Assembly (NCBI GenBank): GCA_016808115.1
Contig: JAEQBH010001848.1
Coordinates: forward strand, 558,001-622,000
DNA length: 64,000 nucleotides
Origin: Tetrastigma voinierianum
Lineage: Eukaryota > Streptophyta > Magnoliopsida > Vitales > Vitaceae
Direction: 5' to 3'
The position numbers and the translations under genes are program-made. Positions 1 through 12,175 of this stretch are shown piece after piece; positions within the stretch are counted from its first letter, which is position 1; each line of letters opens with the position of its first letter. Under the pieces are notes generated by a model. It was not told the origin of the DNA. It saw only the letters and a list, made by a program, of their open reading frames with translations, and did no database searches.

Positions 1-857
1 GCCCTACTTACTACTAAGTTCAACAAACTCCTGAGTCTTAAACACCAAGAGACGGACAATCGTGGAATAAAAAAAGGATTGCCTTCCTAACCCCAAATGA
101 AAAAAAAAAAAAAAGCAAAAGAAAAAGCAAAAGAAAAGAAAAAATATATATAGGAATAGAATAAATGGAATCTTCCAATCGAAATCTCGGGCACAGTCCG
201 AGGGGCCTTTCAAAGCCCAATGCCCTGAGCCAACTGGTCGGGAGTCATTGACTTCACTGCCCGTTACAAGGGACAGAAGATGGAAGTTTCCCACAACTTA
301 GGGCCCTTAGGTTTAGTTGAGTGTTCGGGGTGACGTTCGAGGGGAACTAAATGCCCGGTGCCCTTAACCAACTAGTGGGGAGTCACCAACCAATCCCCGC
401 TACATGAACACTTAGCATAAACTTACGGGCACTAGTTTTGTTTTCTGTTATGAGTAGGTATGTTAAGGAATGCAAACGGTGCATTCCTATCCTTCCGTAG
501 TTAGATTCTCCCAACTAGGTGAGTTGAACTCAAGTTTGGGGGCGTCGGAACCAAGGTATACACTAGAGGTCATTTATTCAATGCACATAGGGTCCTTGGG
601 AAAGGCTATCAATACCTCTTGAGGTCAGGCGTCATTAACCGCACCGAAGTTCAATCTAATTCTTTCGAAAGTCGAACACCCTAGCGAATCCCCTGAAATT
701 CGAGCAAAAAGGCAAGAGTGTGAGTCGGTCCATTTTGATCCTTCATCTATCAAAGATGGTGCATCATTAATCCAGTGTTAGGTTATAGTATGTAGGCAGA
801 GTCCACTTAGAGTCGCTTCCTTGCTCTGTGGACAAGCAAGAAGCTGCTTTGGGGGTG
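1..857 (+). mobile_element. Athila/Tat-like retrotransposon, 3' internal part
   Basis: Non-coding 3' part of the internal region of an Athila/Tat-type Ty3/gypsy element. It includes an A-rich stretch (about 98-145) and a segment at 335-400 that is the reverse complement of 28008-28060 in the second such element of this window. It ends in a G-rich polypurine tract just before the LTR at 858. No reading frame is credible; the ORFs over the A-rich tract are low-complexity artefacts. The 5' part of the element lies outside the window. Confidence 0.6.
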
Positions 858-2030
858 TGTTGAGTGCCTAAAACACTCATGTCATACTCTTCGCTGCTTT
901 TTCTTACTTCGCTTTAGCTTCATTTTACATTTAAATACGCATTTCTATCCGATATCTTATTTGTGCGCTTTGTGTGAATAATGTGTGGAACTGGTTTGGA
1001 GCATTTCGGGAGCAGAGAGTGGCATAAAGTCGGGCCGAACGTCAGCGATGTTCCAACGTCGCGAAGTCCCAACATCGTGACGTCCCAACGTCGCAACGTT
1101 GGATCAACAAGCATGGAAGTCAACAAGCAGCTAACGTCGCGACGTCTCAACGTCGCGACGTCAACGCGATTTCTCCATCACAATTATTAAAGGCAAAAGG
1201 ACTGGGACTGAGGATCGATACGACGACGAGAACATCGGGAAGTAAAGACGCAGCGAACCAAATCAGAGAGCAGACAGTTGCTTTTGTATTGTTTTTCTTC
1301 TTTTCTAAAAGACTGCGAATGTTTTATCGATTGATTATGTTTATATCCGAGTCCAAAGATGTCTAGGATTTATATCTAGGGTTTTGGTTGAATCCTCATT
1401 ACAATTATACTGACAAAGACGGATTTTATATTATTCGCACATGAATTGTTAGCATTCGCCGGCATCTCGCGATTTATTTACATGATGATGTCTGGCCAAC
1501 ATTGGCATGATTTGGCTAGGTGTCCGAGATCGAGAGATGAGGACGCCCAGGGATCTGAATAGAGCGACCCTTAGTCAACTCGGTACATAGAGATATCCCG
1601 ATTCTAAGGGTGGCGATTAAGGTTAGAACATTTAAGCCGCTTCGAGTATTTCCGTCAGATACACTCAACCCTGCTAGAAAGATAGGCGGATACACCTCGA
1701 GAGAGGGTATCTCGTAGGCACGATCACCCCGTCATCAATGAGTCATGAATAAACTGAATAGTAAGTCTTTTAGATAGTAATCCATCAAGAGTGGCAGGGG
1801 GAGACAAAGCCCTAGTCTCCACAACACAGTAATTTATTAAGAAAAATTGGATTAGTTTAATTGCATACATGAGTTAACTTGTCATTCAAAGTTTACGTCC
1901 AGATAATATTCAAAGGCTAAACTCAGTAATCACGCACTTATCCCCGTGGATCGATATCCGTATCCTAGGTACACTATATTACTTGATACGACACGTGCAC
2001 TTGCGCATTACGCGCATATTTTACACAACA
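858..2030 (+). repeat. 3' LTR of Athila/Tat-like element T1
   Basis: Starts TGTTGAGTGCC after the polypurine tract and ends TTACACAACA. The last ~60 bases (phrase cactatattacttg, then alternating GCGC-type steps) match the terminal part of the LTR at 33483-34887 read in reverse, so both belong to one broad family. Length 1173 bp. The sequence changes at 2031 into gypsy gag, so the element sits inside that gag; the expected 5-bp target duplication would be CGCTT, but the left partner is outside the window. Confidence 0.65.
1041..1165 (+). repeat. Palindromic ACGTCGCGACGT repeats in the T1 LTR
   Basis: Degenerate repeats built on ACGTCGCGACGT. Two perfect 12-bp palindromes lie at 1134-1145 and 1150-1161, with several one- or two-mismatch copies from 1050 on. 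They lie about 180-310 bp inside the LTR, where U3 regulatory sequence is expected. A regulatory role is inference. Confidence 0.7.
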
Positions 2031-2536
2031 CGCTTCTGGCCATCATCGCCATTGTCAGCTTCCTGTCTAGAGTCAAGAATCGCCTACTTTGACTCTTGTA
2101 ATCATCAGCGATATACTGTATTAAACTCGCGGACGGCAGTCCCATGTAACCGGGATCTCGAAGAAGGATTTCAAACCAATTTCCACTAATCATAAGCTGC
2201 ACCTTGCAGCAATGAAACCGCACATGTGACCTTGGTCCACAGGCATCTCACTTCATCTAGAGCCCTTCCACTTTTCAAGCCAAACTCCTGGCTGCATTCC
2301 GACTCTTCCATACTTGTACCATGGAATTCTTCCACTTCATTCTTTCTTACTGAATCATTCGGAGCTTGAGGGGCCATGAGTCGATCTAAGACCCTTGCAA
2401 TATCCTTAGATATTTTTACCAATGCTTCAGTTGAAGCATATTCATTTGTCTTTGAATCAGACGAACCAGAAGCAGATTGATCTAAAGGATTTACGTTTTC
2501 AACTGTTTCATCTACAGCTTCTTGAGGTGGATCCAT
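2031..2536 (-). pseudogene. Ty3/gypsy gag fragment (element G1)
   Basis: Capsid-region gag on the minus strand. The likely start is the ATG at 2536 (MDPPQEAVDE). About 110 residues run in frame to the typical 'W T K V ... A V S L L Q G A A Y D' capsid segment; then the frame shifts and continues as 'I L L R D P G Y ... I A D D Y K S Q S R R F L T L' near 2010-2170, matching the usual gypsy gag order. The gene is broken by this shift and by the T1 insertion at 2030/2031. Neighbour on the right is its own long LTR, so this is the 5' part of a minus-strand element. Confidence 0.7.
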
Positions 2537-2651
2537 TCTAGACAATAGACAAAACAAGGACATCCGCATTAGGCCAACACATTACTATGAAGGTACATCC
2601 TTAATCTAAGACTCTTCCAGAAACGCCTAAACCTAGGCTTTGATATCAACT

Positions 2652-5600
2652 TGTCACATCCCCAAACCCTCGCCTAGGCGGATGAAAGGGGCACGAAACT
2701 ATACTTAAACTCTTTACTTGTTTTTTCAGACATTGGTGGTACTAAGTCTTATAACTGAATCAAAATATCATATACAAAGATACAAAATAAAACTACCACC
2801 GTAGTGGTATTTACAATGTCAATACATACAGTCCTAAGTCCCATTTACATATACATATACAAAAATTGTACATTTACATTTACATAATAAGAGAGCAAAA
2901 CCTACTGTGATGGACTCCTACTAGTTTGTTGGCCCAACAAAGGCGTAGAAGATCGCGGACGCCCCTCCCCCCGTACCTACAGATTAAAACCTCGTGCTGT
3001 TTAACGCTAGAGGAAAACACATGACTTATACGTGATACATTACAAGTACTTTTTACAAGTGAACCATATAACAAGAATAAGATGACAGTGAGTGCAGATA
3101 TCACAATTTTTCATGAACTACATATCACATACTTCAAAAACACTTATAGCAGATTTCTTATACTTGCTCGTGATCTCCGGAGGAGACATGTGAGCTTATA
3201 CTCAGTATTATAGACTCAGAGTACTTTATGAGCATTTGCATATGGCACTAGATATACCACGTGAGTTTATACTTAAAATAAAGTTGCAAATCTCGCAGTG
3301 GTTATTCGTGAAATAACTATACATTACTTACTCTTATTCATTTCGTGACTCTTATCATACAACTATTTGACTAATGGAAAGACCAAGAATAAGAAATTAG
3401 TGCAGGGACACAACACAACAAGCACCCATGCACTTCCAAGAGTACCTGAGGTGCCAGAGCACAAAGCATCATACCAACCCAGAGAGCATCAGTTATTAAA
3501 TGTGCCGGCACCACTAAAGAGCGTCGCCGCATTCAATCGAGAGTACCAGTAAGTACCATACGTGTCGCCCACACGCAGGTGTCGTGTCATTCAACATCCG
3601 CCCAGCAAATCCTCTACAACCATGTTTAGGAACTTACTATCTTATCATAGGCATTAAGCTCACAACATCGCCTACGAAAGTAAGAGGTACTTGTTTTCAT
3701 TAGTTTCATCTCTTATTCGAACCCCCATTAGTCACTTTATTAGGTTCCCATACTATTGGTGTACTTAATTTGGGACTTAATAATGCAAGGGTACAAAAAT
3801 TGGGGTGGTTGGTCAAAGACTCCAGATCGGCGACACTTGATTCCGCACCGCTACCAACCCTTTCCGTGAACGGGTACTAGTACCACCTTGATCTGCGCAT
3901 CGGCATCAATGTGGCTGTCTCCTATAAATGGCAGATTTTTTATTTCTCACCCACAAAACTAAATAACTTCATCCAAACTCATGTATCCTCATAATCCACC
4001 ATGGAATCCTACCTAAAACCACTCCAATAATCTAAGAATCAATAAAACCTCCTTTTCCTAAGCTGTGGTTTTTCTCCCCAAAATCAAAATCACAAAGTGG
4101 AAAGTTAGGTTTTGTTTTCTTTTACCTTAACCTCTTCAAATCTTCACTTAAGTTGCTTCGATTATAAAGGAGTAAGAAATGTGTTAAACCCAACCAAACT
4201 TCTGATTTTTCTTCAGCCCTAGCTCTTTTCTCCCCTTTCTCCTTCTCTTTTCTCTCTTCCCAAATGGGGATTTGCTCACTAAAATTGTCTTAAACCTGAT
4301 TATGTAATGTAATAGAACGTTTTGAGCTTAATGTCAATAGTACTAAATAGCATATATTAAGTTGTTTGTTTTTTAATATTAGGTAAGGAGGTGTGGGACG
4401 ACAACAGACTGATTATTTCGTTCCTGGCCTCCATTCATTTTAATGGCACAGTTTGAATTTAATTTTAATCAAAGTTTTTAACTAAGCTCGCTTATTTTCA
4501 AATCCGAGACTGCTCAAGTATTGTTACTTCAGAAAACTCGAGAAAATTAGAAATTTTCAAATGATAAAAATGTTAATAAAAAATAAGGTTCGTGTGGAAG
4601 CCTAGAAATTCCTTTCGTATCTCTGATGACTAAACTATCGCGCTAAATCTGCCTCACAGAAATCTAGTGACCTAAAAGCTTTTGTTGAATTCCAGACAAG
4701 AGGAAATTTTTCCGATTTTCCGTAAGGGATAAGTTGTTAAAGGACTCGCGGACGCAGATTTTTACTTGTAATCTCAAAGTCAGAAATGACTCTCAAGTCA
4801 AGTTCATTTAAAATAAAGAACTAAAAAGAAATAAATTGTTTCTGTATGAACGGACCTAATGAAGCAATATGAACCAAGTGCATCCAAAATAATAATACAG
4901 TTTCTCCTCATCTTGATTATATTCTTAAAAATAATTTTTTATTATTTTATTTTTATAATTTTTAATATAAATAATTATTATTATTATAATGTTTTTAATG
5001 AATTTATAAAATTCATAATATTTTATTTTTATGAAAATATTAATTTTAATATAATAAAATAAAAGCAAAATATAAAAACAAAATTAAAATAAACACAAAA
5101 ATAATGTGAAAATTATACTGAGTCTTTAACTTTTCCCATCTCATTCCGCTTCAAGTGAATTTTTTTACCGAGACAAGTTTGAGAATTGGAAAATAAATCT
5201 AGTCTGATCGATGGACCGCCTCCGTCCCAAACCCTCTGTCATCCTCAGTAATATATATCGCATTCTTCTCGTCAATGATTATTTTTCTTTATTTTTGTGG
5301 GAAAATGATTTCTTCTCGAATAGAAAAAGCCAAATATTTACTTTTCTATTCATAACTTTTTAAAAATTTCGTAATAAAGTCGGAAAATTTAAAAATGAAT
5401 GAGCCTTAATGTCGAAAGATTATCAAAGATAAGTCAAAAAACAAATGTGCCACCTTAATTCCCATTTCATTTTTCTTTTGGTCTTCATTTCACTTTCATT
5501 TATCATTTTCAATTCATTTCTAGCATTTGCTTATTCTAATCTTTGACTCTTAGGTCCTTATTTTACCAATTCCAAATTTGCCCTTGTATCTTGTACAAAT

Positions 5601-5718
5601 TCCGGGTTTCGAAATTTTCTCACTTAGCAAAATAATAATTGCGAAAAATTTCAAAATGCACATATAATATACTCTAATTATGTTTAAAAACGACTAGGGT
5701 GTATTTCGGGGTGTTACA
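2652..5718 (-). repeat. Long 5' LTR of gypsy element G1
   Basis: Read on the minus strand it begins TGTAACACCCC and ends GGGGATGTGACA, a TG...CA terminus with inverted ends typical of long-LTR gypsy elements of the Del/Tekay kind. A degenerate primer-binding site (gctttgatatca, 2637-2648) lies just inside. Length about 3067 bp, non-coding and AT-rich (4900-5100 almost pure A/T). The partner LTR is outside the window. Family name is inferred from LTR length and ends only. Confidence 0.6.
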
Positions 5719-7421
5719 GATGGTGTCACTGAAAATGAAGATGACCCTATGGTTGATGATGTTGAGCCTACTAAACAAGTTTATGAAGAACTTCCACTAC
5801 CACCATATGAACCACCATTGAGAAGATCTACCAAAGAGCGTCAGCCTTCTACAAGATAATATCCTCTAATGAGTATGTGATGCTTATCGATGGGAGGATT
5901 GCCAAAAAACTTTACCAAGAAGCTTATTTTACATGAGGAGCAAGAAAGAGTGGGTTAAATATATACAAGAAGTGATCCTACGGATAAATCCACAATTCCA
6001 TGATTTGAAAAGGGGCCAATAATAATGGGAAAGAAAGCTCTTAGAAACTAATGGGTGTACAGATTGAGAACTGAAAACACTAGCTCACAACATAGGTATA
6101 AGGCACTATTATCAGAAGGGTTCAATCAAAAGAGTGTATTGACTTGAAGAAATCTTTCAAAGGGTAAATATGTTCGATTTGCTGCTCTTGGTCTTGCCGC
6201 TCGCTTGAACTTAGAATTTGATCAACTTGATGTGAAAATTGCTTTTCTTCATGGTGATTTTGAAGAAGAAATATACATGCAGCAACCTGAAGGGTTTGAA
6301 GTCAAAGGAAAAGAAAATCTTGTGTGCAAGTTAAAGAAGAGCTTGTATGGACTCAACCAAGCACTACAAGAAGTGGTAATAAGAAGTTTGACTCTTTTCA
6401 TGATGAGCTTGGTACAATAAATCCAGTTATCTAATCTACTGGTATTCACTAAAGCTCTTCCGACGATGATTTATTATCCTCCTCCTATATGTTGATGACA
6501 TGTTGATAATTAATAATGATTCTAACAAGATTGACAGGTTGAAGAGAGAGCTTAGCAAGTCTTTTGCCATGAAAGACTTGGGATCGGCGAAATAGATACT
6601 TGGCATGAAGATCTCCCATGCTAGGAAGAATAGGAAGCTTTAATTATCTCAAGAAAGCCAAGGACAGTTAATGATCTGTAGTCATCTAACATGAGAAAGC
6701 AGGCAATTTGTCTCACTTACATGCCACTTCAAGCCAGCTCTAAGAAATGTCCTGCAAGTGAGAAATATATGAAAGATAAAGTCCCTTACACATCCGCTAT
6801 CGGTAGCTCATTACGTATGCCGCGGTCACATTTGTACGTATATTCCTCATGTGAAACAGAAAGTTGTTAAAGTGGTTTAATAATCATGAGATAATCAGAA
6901 GAAGTGGATACTAAGATATCCGAGGTACTCTAAAAGTGTGCTTTATTGCAGCAGAGCCCATGCCAGATGGATACGACTTAAATTATGAGGTGATGTCGAT
7001 TCCAAGAAGTCCATTTGTGTGTTCTTACGACTTTGCATAGAGGTTGTCTCTGGTAATCCAAGCCGCAAAAATGTGTTGGCATTATCCACTACGTGGCTAT
7101 TAGCACATCATCATATTAATGGTGCTAAAGAAGCTTTTGACGAGAAAATTTAGAAGAATCGGGGTTGCAAACAAGATAAGTATGTCAGTTACTTGATAAC
7201 CAGAGTGCCATTCACCTCTCCAAGAATTCGATGTTTGTTCAAGATCGAAGCATATTGATGTTAGATATCATTGGATTAGTGATGTGCTTGATTCAAAGCA
7301 ATTGTATTTAGAGAAAATACACACCAGTGAAAATGGATTAGACATGTTGACAAGTAGTTCGCTTAAAGAGGTTATAGAAGCTCAGAAGAAAGAGAGGCTT
7401 CTCATAGTCTCGCCTCTTTAG
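5719..7421 (+). pseudogene. Ty1/copia pol fragment (RT-RNase H)
   Basis: Starts abruptly at the G1 LTR border in the linker before reverse transcriptase (PPLRRSTKERQPSTR). RT motifs follow at 6205-6370: 'L D V K I A F L H G D F E E E I Y M' and 'V C K L K K S L Y G L'. Then comes a degraded 'Y V D D M' region (about 6490), 'K D L G' (about 6570) and RNase H with 'S K H I D V R Y H W I' (about 7240-7280). It ends with the stop at 7421. Many stops and frameshifts make it dead. The 5' half presumably lies on the far side of G1, outside the window. Confidence 0.8.
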
Positions 7422-8049
7422 TGAGTTAACTACGGGCCAAGCCCATTGTTTTAATAAAGAAAAAAGCAAACTCAAAGGAGAAGGGATCACACAGAAGCAA
7501 TAATACGTTATAGTATGGAGAAAACAAAGGAGAGGGTTTTGAGAGAGAAGGGGTTAAGGTTTTGATTTTCTTGCAAGATGGAAGGCCAAACAAATGTTAT
7601 TTCAAGCCTCAACACGTGATGACTCATGGTGCCTCAACTTAGATGTTTAGATTACTGGTTATCTCTCCACAATACCCATTTTGGCCATTCCAATTCCTTA
7701 TGAGATCTTTCATCTTTTCTCTGATTTATCCATCTGGTGATGTTTTGGCTGCTTTAAAATTCCAAGAATAATATTCATGATGTATGGTTGTTATGAGCCT
7801 TTAGTTTGCTTGTTAGAGAAGAATTTGATGTAACTCATTATTGTCATTATTGAAATAATGGAAGTTTAAGTGGCCTACGGGTCCCGTAGTTTTTTACCCT
7901 TTTCATTTAGGAGTTTCTTCACGAAACGCTGCCTCACAGGCTGGACGTATTGTTCTTCGTTACTTGTTGGCTGTTTTATTGTTGAACCCTATTTGACAAT
8001 ACAAAGAGGGAAATTTGTATTTCTAGAATAATTGACTCTAGAATTTTTC
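7422..8049 (+). mobile_element. Copia 3' untranslated/LTR-like region
   Basis: Non-coding sequence after the copia stop codon. It contains a purine-rich stretch (about 7465-7490) and segments resembling a retroelement leader (7840-7910). No clean TG...CA ends were located, so the LTR borders are open. The overlapping ORFs up to 8400 show no family features. Confidence 0.35.
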
Positions 8050-8656
8050 CCAACAATAATTGCAACAAAAACTCCACCGCCATCACAAGACCGGAGAATC
8101 TAATATGTCGCAATAGCTTGGAACCGAGATTCCTCCTTCCGCCACTTCTCACCCCTCTCCACACTCCCTCCACTGCCTCAAAACCAGCCCCACCCACCAC
8201 CGACCGCCACTTGTCAGCCGAGTTCAAACACCACTTAGCTCCCACCGTGACCTTGTTCCTTTCTACCGTCCCCAAGCACTGCTGTACCGCTTCACCCTCT
8301 ACAACTACGCCGACTAAAGTTGTTGCTAGGTGCGCCATCACATATAAGTCAATCGATGTGTGGATTATCTTAACATTTGAGGATTATCCATTTACATCAA
8401 AATCCTAGGGCTTTTAATCCAATAGGTTTTTCCTTTTAGAGAATTATAATTATGTTTTTCCTTGATAGTCATTTTGTTTTTGGTAATTTTAGAATCTCTA
8501 TTTTGCTTAGCTTTGATATAAGTGAAATTGTCTCAATTTCAGTAGTTAGCACCCAACTCCTTGTGGTTCGATATCTAGACTCATTAACTCCACTATATTA
8601 CTTGTAGGCCTGTACACTTGTGGATAGATTTTTATATCATAATTAGTACGCCAACA
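8050..8656 (+). repeat. Athila/Tat LTR remnant
   Basis: The end (about 8560-8656) carries the phrases gttcgatatc and ccactatattacttg and finishes CCAACA. This is the same order as the last part of the T1 LTR (about 1940-2030), so it is read as a diverged LTR end of the same broad family. The left border is not visible. Confidence 0.4.
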
Positions 8657-8700
8657 AGTGTATTTGGGTAGGGTGTCGATACTCAATCCTTCGATGGATG

Positions 8701-8813
8701 TAGGGATGAAAAATAAAAAATCTAAATTTGATGAGGATGGGGATGGGGATAGAAATAATAAATGGAGATAGGGAGCCTAAATCCTACCCAAATCCGACTC
8801 ATTACCATCCCTA
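8701..8813. mobile_element. Short MITE-like element with TAGGGATG ends
   Basis: A 113-bp segment bounded by TAGGGATG and CATCCCTA, an 8-bp terminal inverted repeat of the kind seen in hAT-type MITEs. An internal gatgggg motif is repeated. No clear 8-bp target duplication is visible, so the call is tentative. Confidence 0.4.
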
Positions 8814-9371
8814 CTTTCTTTTATAAGACACGTGTAAATACCTAAAAGGACAAAGGGTATTTTTCTCTACAATGAATTATTTTTCAAGAAAAGATTTGGG
8901 GAATATTAGATTTATAAATTTTGGATTATTTGATGTCTTTTAATCAAATATTTTTTATTTTTACAAGAAAACAATTAGGATATATTTGTCAAAACAAGGA
9001 CAAAAATTGATGAAATGTTTTATTTCCAAAATTTTGTTATCAAAAGTTTCTTTAATCAAATCACCCTATTTTTAGAAGTCTTTGTTATGGCATGTGACTT
9101 ATATTGAGTGTAAAAGGGCGTAAGTATAGGAACATAGGCAAATTAGCTCCCACGGTATGATACGATATAGTCAGGTATATGGGTATTTTTGTAAATAGAA
9201 CATATCTAGAGTTACTATACATACCCTCCTATGTAACTCTGTTTTAGTGATAGTGAAAGTTTAAGCCATCTTTCTCATGGATGTAGGCACACTCTCAAAC
9301 CACATAAATCCCATATGTGTTTTTATTTTCTATCTCCAATTTATAATCATCATTATTACATGAATCACAGT
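8814..9371 (+). repeat. Kiwellin A upstream flank with an LTR-like insertion
   Basis: 8890-9081 resembles the far upstream flank of kiwellin D (about 38490-38660). The match is then interrupted at about 9082-9371 by ~290 bp absent from copies B, C and D; the flank agtct occurs on both sides (9077-9081 and 9372-9376). The insert has the look of a short copia solo LTR, with a 'ggatgtaggca...aaccacataaatc' region like the leader of such LTRs. It starts near TGTTATGG and ends near ATCACA; the exact ends are uncertain. Confidence 0.5.
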
Positions 9372-9771
9372 AGTCTCACATCAAATTATCACAAATCCCT
9401 CCGACGGGTCGCTTAGTGGGGAATATCATTCTCAGAGCAATGCTAGAAAGAAGTCCCACTAGCACTGAAATTAAGACAAGTACAAAAAAAAAGGCTTCAG
9501 TTACATGATCAACCTAAAGATTTCAAGTGAAGCCATCTAAAAGAGGCATTTGTACTACAAATAAAACTTAAAAACGGTCGCTTTATTTTCTTGATAAGGT
9601 GGGAGCCCAAGAGGACATGACTGCTGCATGAGTCAGAGTATATATGCGATAAGTTTTCCCCATCCTAAATCACCATTATCTCTTCCAGTTACCAAACAAT
9701 GAGAGTAGAGTACATCTAGTAATAATTGCCATGGAAAATTCAATACTAGTTTTCTTAGCTTTCTTGTGGTT
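9372..9771 (+). pseudogene. Kiwellin copy A: promoter and first 13 codons
   Basis: The proximal promoter is the same as in copy D (gacgggtcg, cctaaagatttcaagtgaagccatctaaaagagg, gataaggtgggagcccaagagg). The ATG at 9731 is followed by M-E-N-S-I-L-V-F-L-A-F-L-W, aligning with the D signal peptide M-A-H-S-V-L-V-C-L-A-S-L-W. The match stops at 9771 where gypsy-type sequence begins. The rest of the coding region is not found nearby, so the copy is dead. Confidence 0.85.
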
Positions 9772-11560
9772 GGAATGGGATAAATCTAATCCCACGTGCA
9801 TCACATATGAACAACCCGAATGACTTGGAAGCCCGAGTCCAATCTCGTGGCATCGGACCCAATACCCGTTAGGTACACCACGAGTATATGAGTGCATGAG
9901 TTAGGTCATGCTATCCCTCACATCGATTATATCAGTAATCGACCTAGCCCACCTGCCGGGATAGATCGGGTCACCCCTAAACAAGAGAATCAATGAAACA
10001 AGAACGTAATGACACGCAGTGGATCAGGATTCTACCACTTATCCCCACTACGCATGACTCTACCACGTCATGTATCACATTGAGGATTACAAACCAATTA
10101 TAGTAGGCCATGTAGCACCCATAAGTAGTATAAATTGATAAGCTTGTAATGAGAAAGGTAGAAATTATTTTTGAAGCAATTAGTGAGAAATATAAATTCT
10201 TTGGGAAGATCCATCTTCATTAGCTTGATCCATCCTTCCATCGCGCCGCCCCGCAGTGAAACTATCCTCCCACGCTATCTCATCGAATCACATGCCTTTA
10301 CTTTCCCCAGAATACCGTATCGCGGGTAAGATCCACTTCCGCTCGCACCATCGACAGAAAGCGTTGAATGTTATCGCGGAATGGGAGCGCCAAAGAGCAA
10401 GAGAGTCCCATTATAACAAATACCCATTGGCAACCAATGTCGCCAGAAGGCGCAGAACGCCACTCCACCACACCATGTACCGCCTCGACGTACCGGGAGC
10501 AAACCTCAAGCCCTGCACTGGTTCCTACCAACAAACCTCCCGCCAACCTTTAATAAACAAACCTATCACAACAAGAATCAAGAGAATAGACTTCCTCCTG
10601 TGGCTGGTGACCTCGCTTCTTTACAAGCGTTGGATGACATATCAGCCTCTCCATTTGTTCCCGCCATCCTACATCAAGAAGCTTAGTTGCACTTCATGCT
10701 GCTTAAATTCCAAATGTATGATGGGTTAGATGATCCTTTTGATCACCCGATGCACTTCCGCCAGATCATGACGCCATAAAGCAAAGAACGACACCTCTTC
10801 GTAAGGTGTTCTCGCCTGGGCCATTAACCACTTCTATTTTGCCCCACGCCGCTTCCAACAGGTAACATTCTCTTCAGCTCTTATCGTGAGAAATTTGCCA
10901 CTCAATACTTGTGTTCAATTAGAAGGAAACAAAGCATCACCAGCCTGTTCCACTTGAGAATGGGATGATCCGAGTCAATCAAAGATTTTATGATTTTAGA
11001 GCAGCAATCTTCCAGCTCGAAGCAGTAAGCATAGATACCTTCTTATAGGTAGTGAAACAAGTCATCCGCCCTAACACTCAATTCTTCAACTTGCTTTCAT
11101 TGCATCCGTTGGCAACTATGGACGAATTGTTTCAAATGAGAAACCAATATGCCATGCATGCTTGAAGACGATATGATCGCCGCAACCAAGAGGACTATGG
11201 CCTCCACATCTGACTCAAGGCATGACAGCAGTAGTAGGGGGAAGAGAGGCCACGATGACTAGGATAGCCGAAAAGCGCGTGAGTCGCAAGAGTCAAGGCA
11301 GTCTAATTCCAGAGGAGAGATTGGGGGCAAGAGAACATGACAACGAGAACCCGAGGTAGGAGAGGCAAAGAACATACCCAATTCACACTAACTCATTCTC
11401 AACCTCGATCATTCGCCTGGAGGGATTGCGGCTAAGTCCATAAAGGGTGACTAACGAAAAGACATGTCCCGTATACTTCATGAATGGCTCATTAAAGATC
11501 ATGGCATTCCAACCAACGTAACGTTAGCGACAGCAAAAAGTTACTAGATTCTCACGTGGC
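9772..11560 (+). mobile_element. Ty3/gypsy element G3 (LTR plus gag) inside kiwellin A
   Basis: LTR-like sequence (about 9772-10210) is followed by a leader and a degraded gag. Near 10708-10775 the reading is 'F Q M Y D G L D D P F D H P M H F R Q I M T', a classic gypsy capsid start, and near 11118 'D E L F Q M R N Q Y A M H A'. Numerous stops and shifts are present. No protease, RT or second LTR is visible before about 11560, so the element is truncated. Its 5' edge lies directly against codon 13 of kiwellin A. Confidence 0.65.
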
Positions 11561-11569
11561 CTAAATTAA

Positions 11570-11800
11570 TCTCTTAACCTCGGCCCATCCAACTCAACCC
11601 AATAAACCTTATTACCCGACAACATAAAATCAACCTTGTAGCCAACTAAGTTTCATAATTTCTCGCAGGTTGCTGACTGAGCTATCAGATTAAAATTTGG
11701 GTTATGTTGTATTTGGGTTCATGTATTTCATGTTTAGGTTTGGCTTGGGTTGACTCTCAACCCTATACAACCCGTCCGAGTTGCCACCTTAGTTAAAATT
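11570..11800. mobile_element. hAT/MITE-like end fragment
   Basis: Contains gggttgactctcaaccc and cgagttgccacc, the kind of end sequence seen in plant hAT-type MITEs (reverse strand GGTGGCAACTCG). The second end and target duplication were not found. It separates the G3 remnant from the kiwellin B promoter. Confidence 0.3.
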
Positions 11801-11805
11801 AGACC

Positions 11806-12175
11806 AAAAAAAAAAATAAAGAGTCAAATTTCTAAAATTGGATTTCAAAAAACTTTTAATCAAATTACTCTATTTTTAAAAGTCTCACATCAAATAATCG
11901 CAAATTCCTCCGACGGGTCACGTGGTGGGGAATATCATTCTCATAGCAACGCTAGAAAGAAGTCCCACTGGCACTGAAATTAAGACAAGTACCAGAAAAA
12001 GGGTTCAAGTTCGTCTTCAACCTAAAGACTTCAAGTGAAGCCATCTAAAAGAGGCATTCATTGTATACAAAATTTAAAAAAGAGAAAAATCATGAGCTGC
12101 TTAATTTCTTGATAAGGTGGAGCCCCAAGAGGACCGATGCGGGAAGATGATCAAGATAACAACTCTTAATGGAAA
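11806..12175 (+). pseudogene. Kiwellin copy B: promoter joined to an internal coding piece
   Basis: The promoter block (11870-12133) matches A, C and D through 'gataaggtggagccccaagagg'. It then jumps directly to 'gatgcgggaagatgatcaagataac' (12136-12160), equivalent to codons about 124-133 of D (R-C-G-K-M-I-K-I-T). The TATA region, 5'UTR, signal peptide and first two thirds of the coding region are deleted. The coding piece is cut at 12175 by a copia LTR. Confidence 0.85.

Noticed and set aside
1041..1165. Palindromic repeats as a CRISPR array or plasmid iterons
   Set aside because: No regular unique spacers, no cas genes, eukaryotic LTR context.
8118..8408. 96-codon ORF rich in Pro/Thr
   Set aside because: No start context, no family features, an equal-length antisense ORF overlaps it, and it lies in LTR remnant sequence.
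10256..10729. 157-codon ORF as a host gene
   Set aside because: Its end runs into the gypsy gag capsid motif in a different frame; it is leader and gag sequence of G3.
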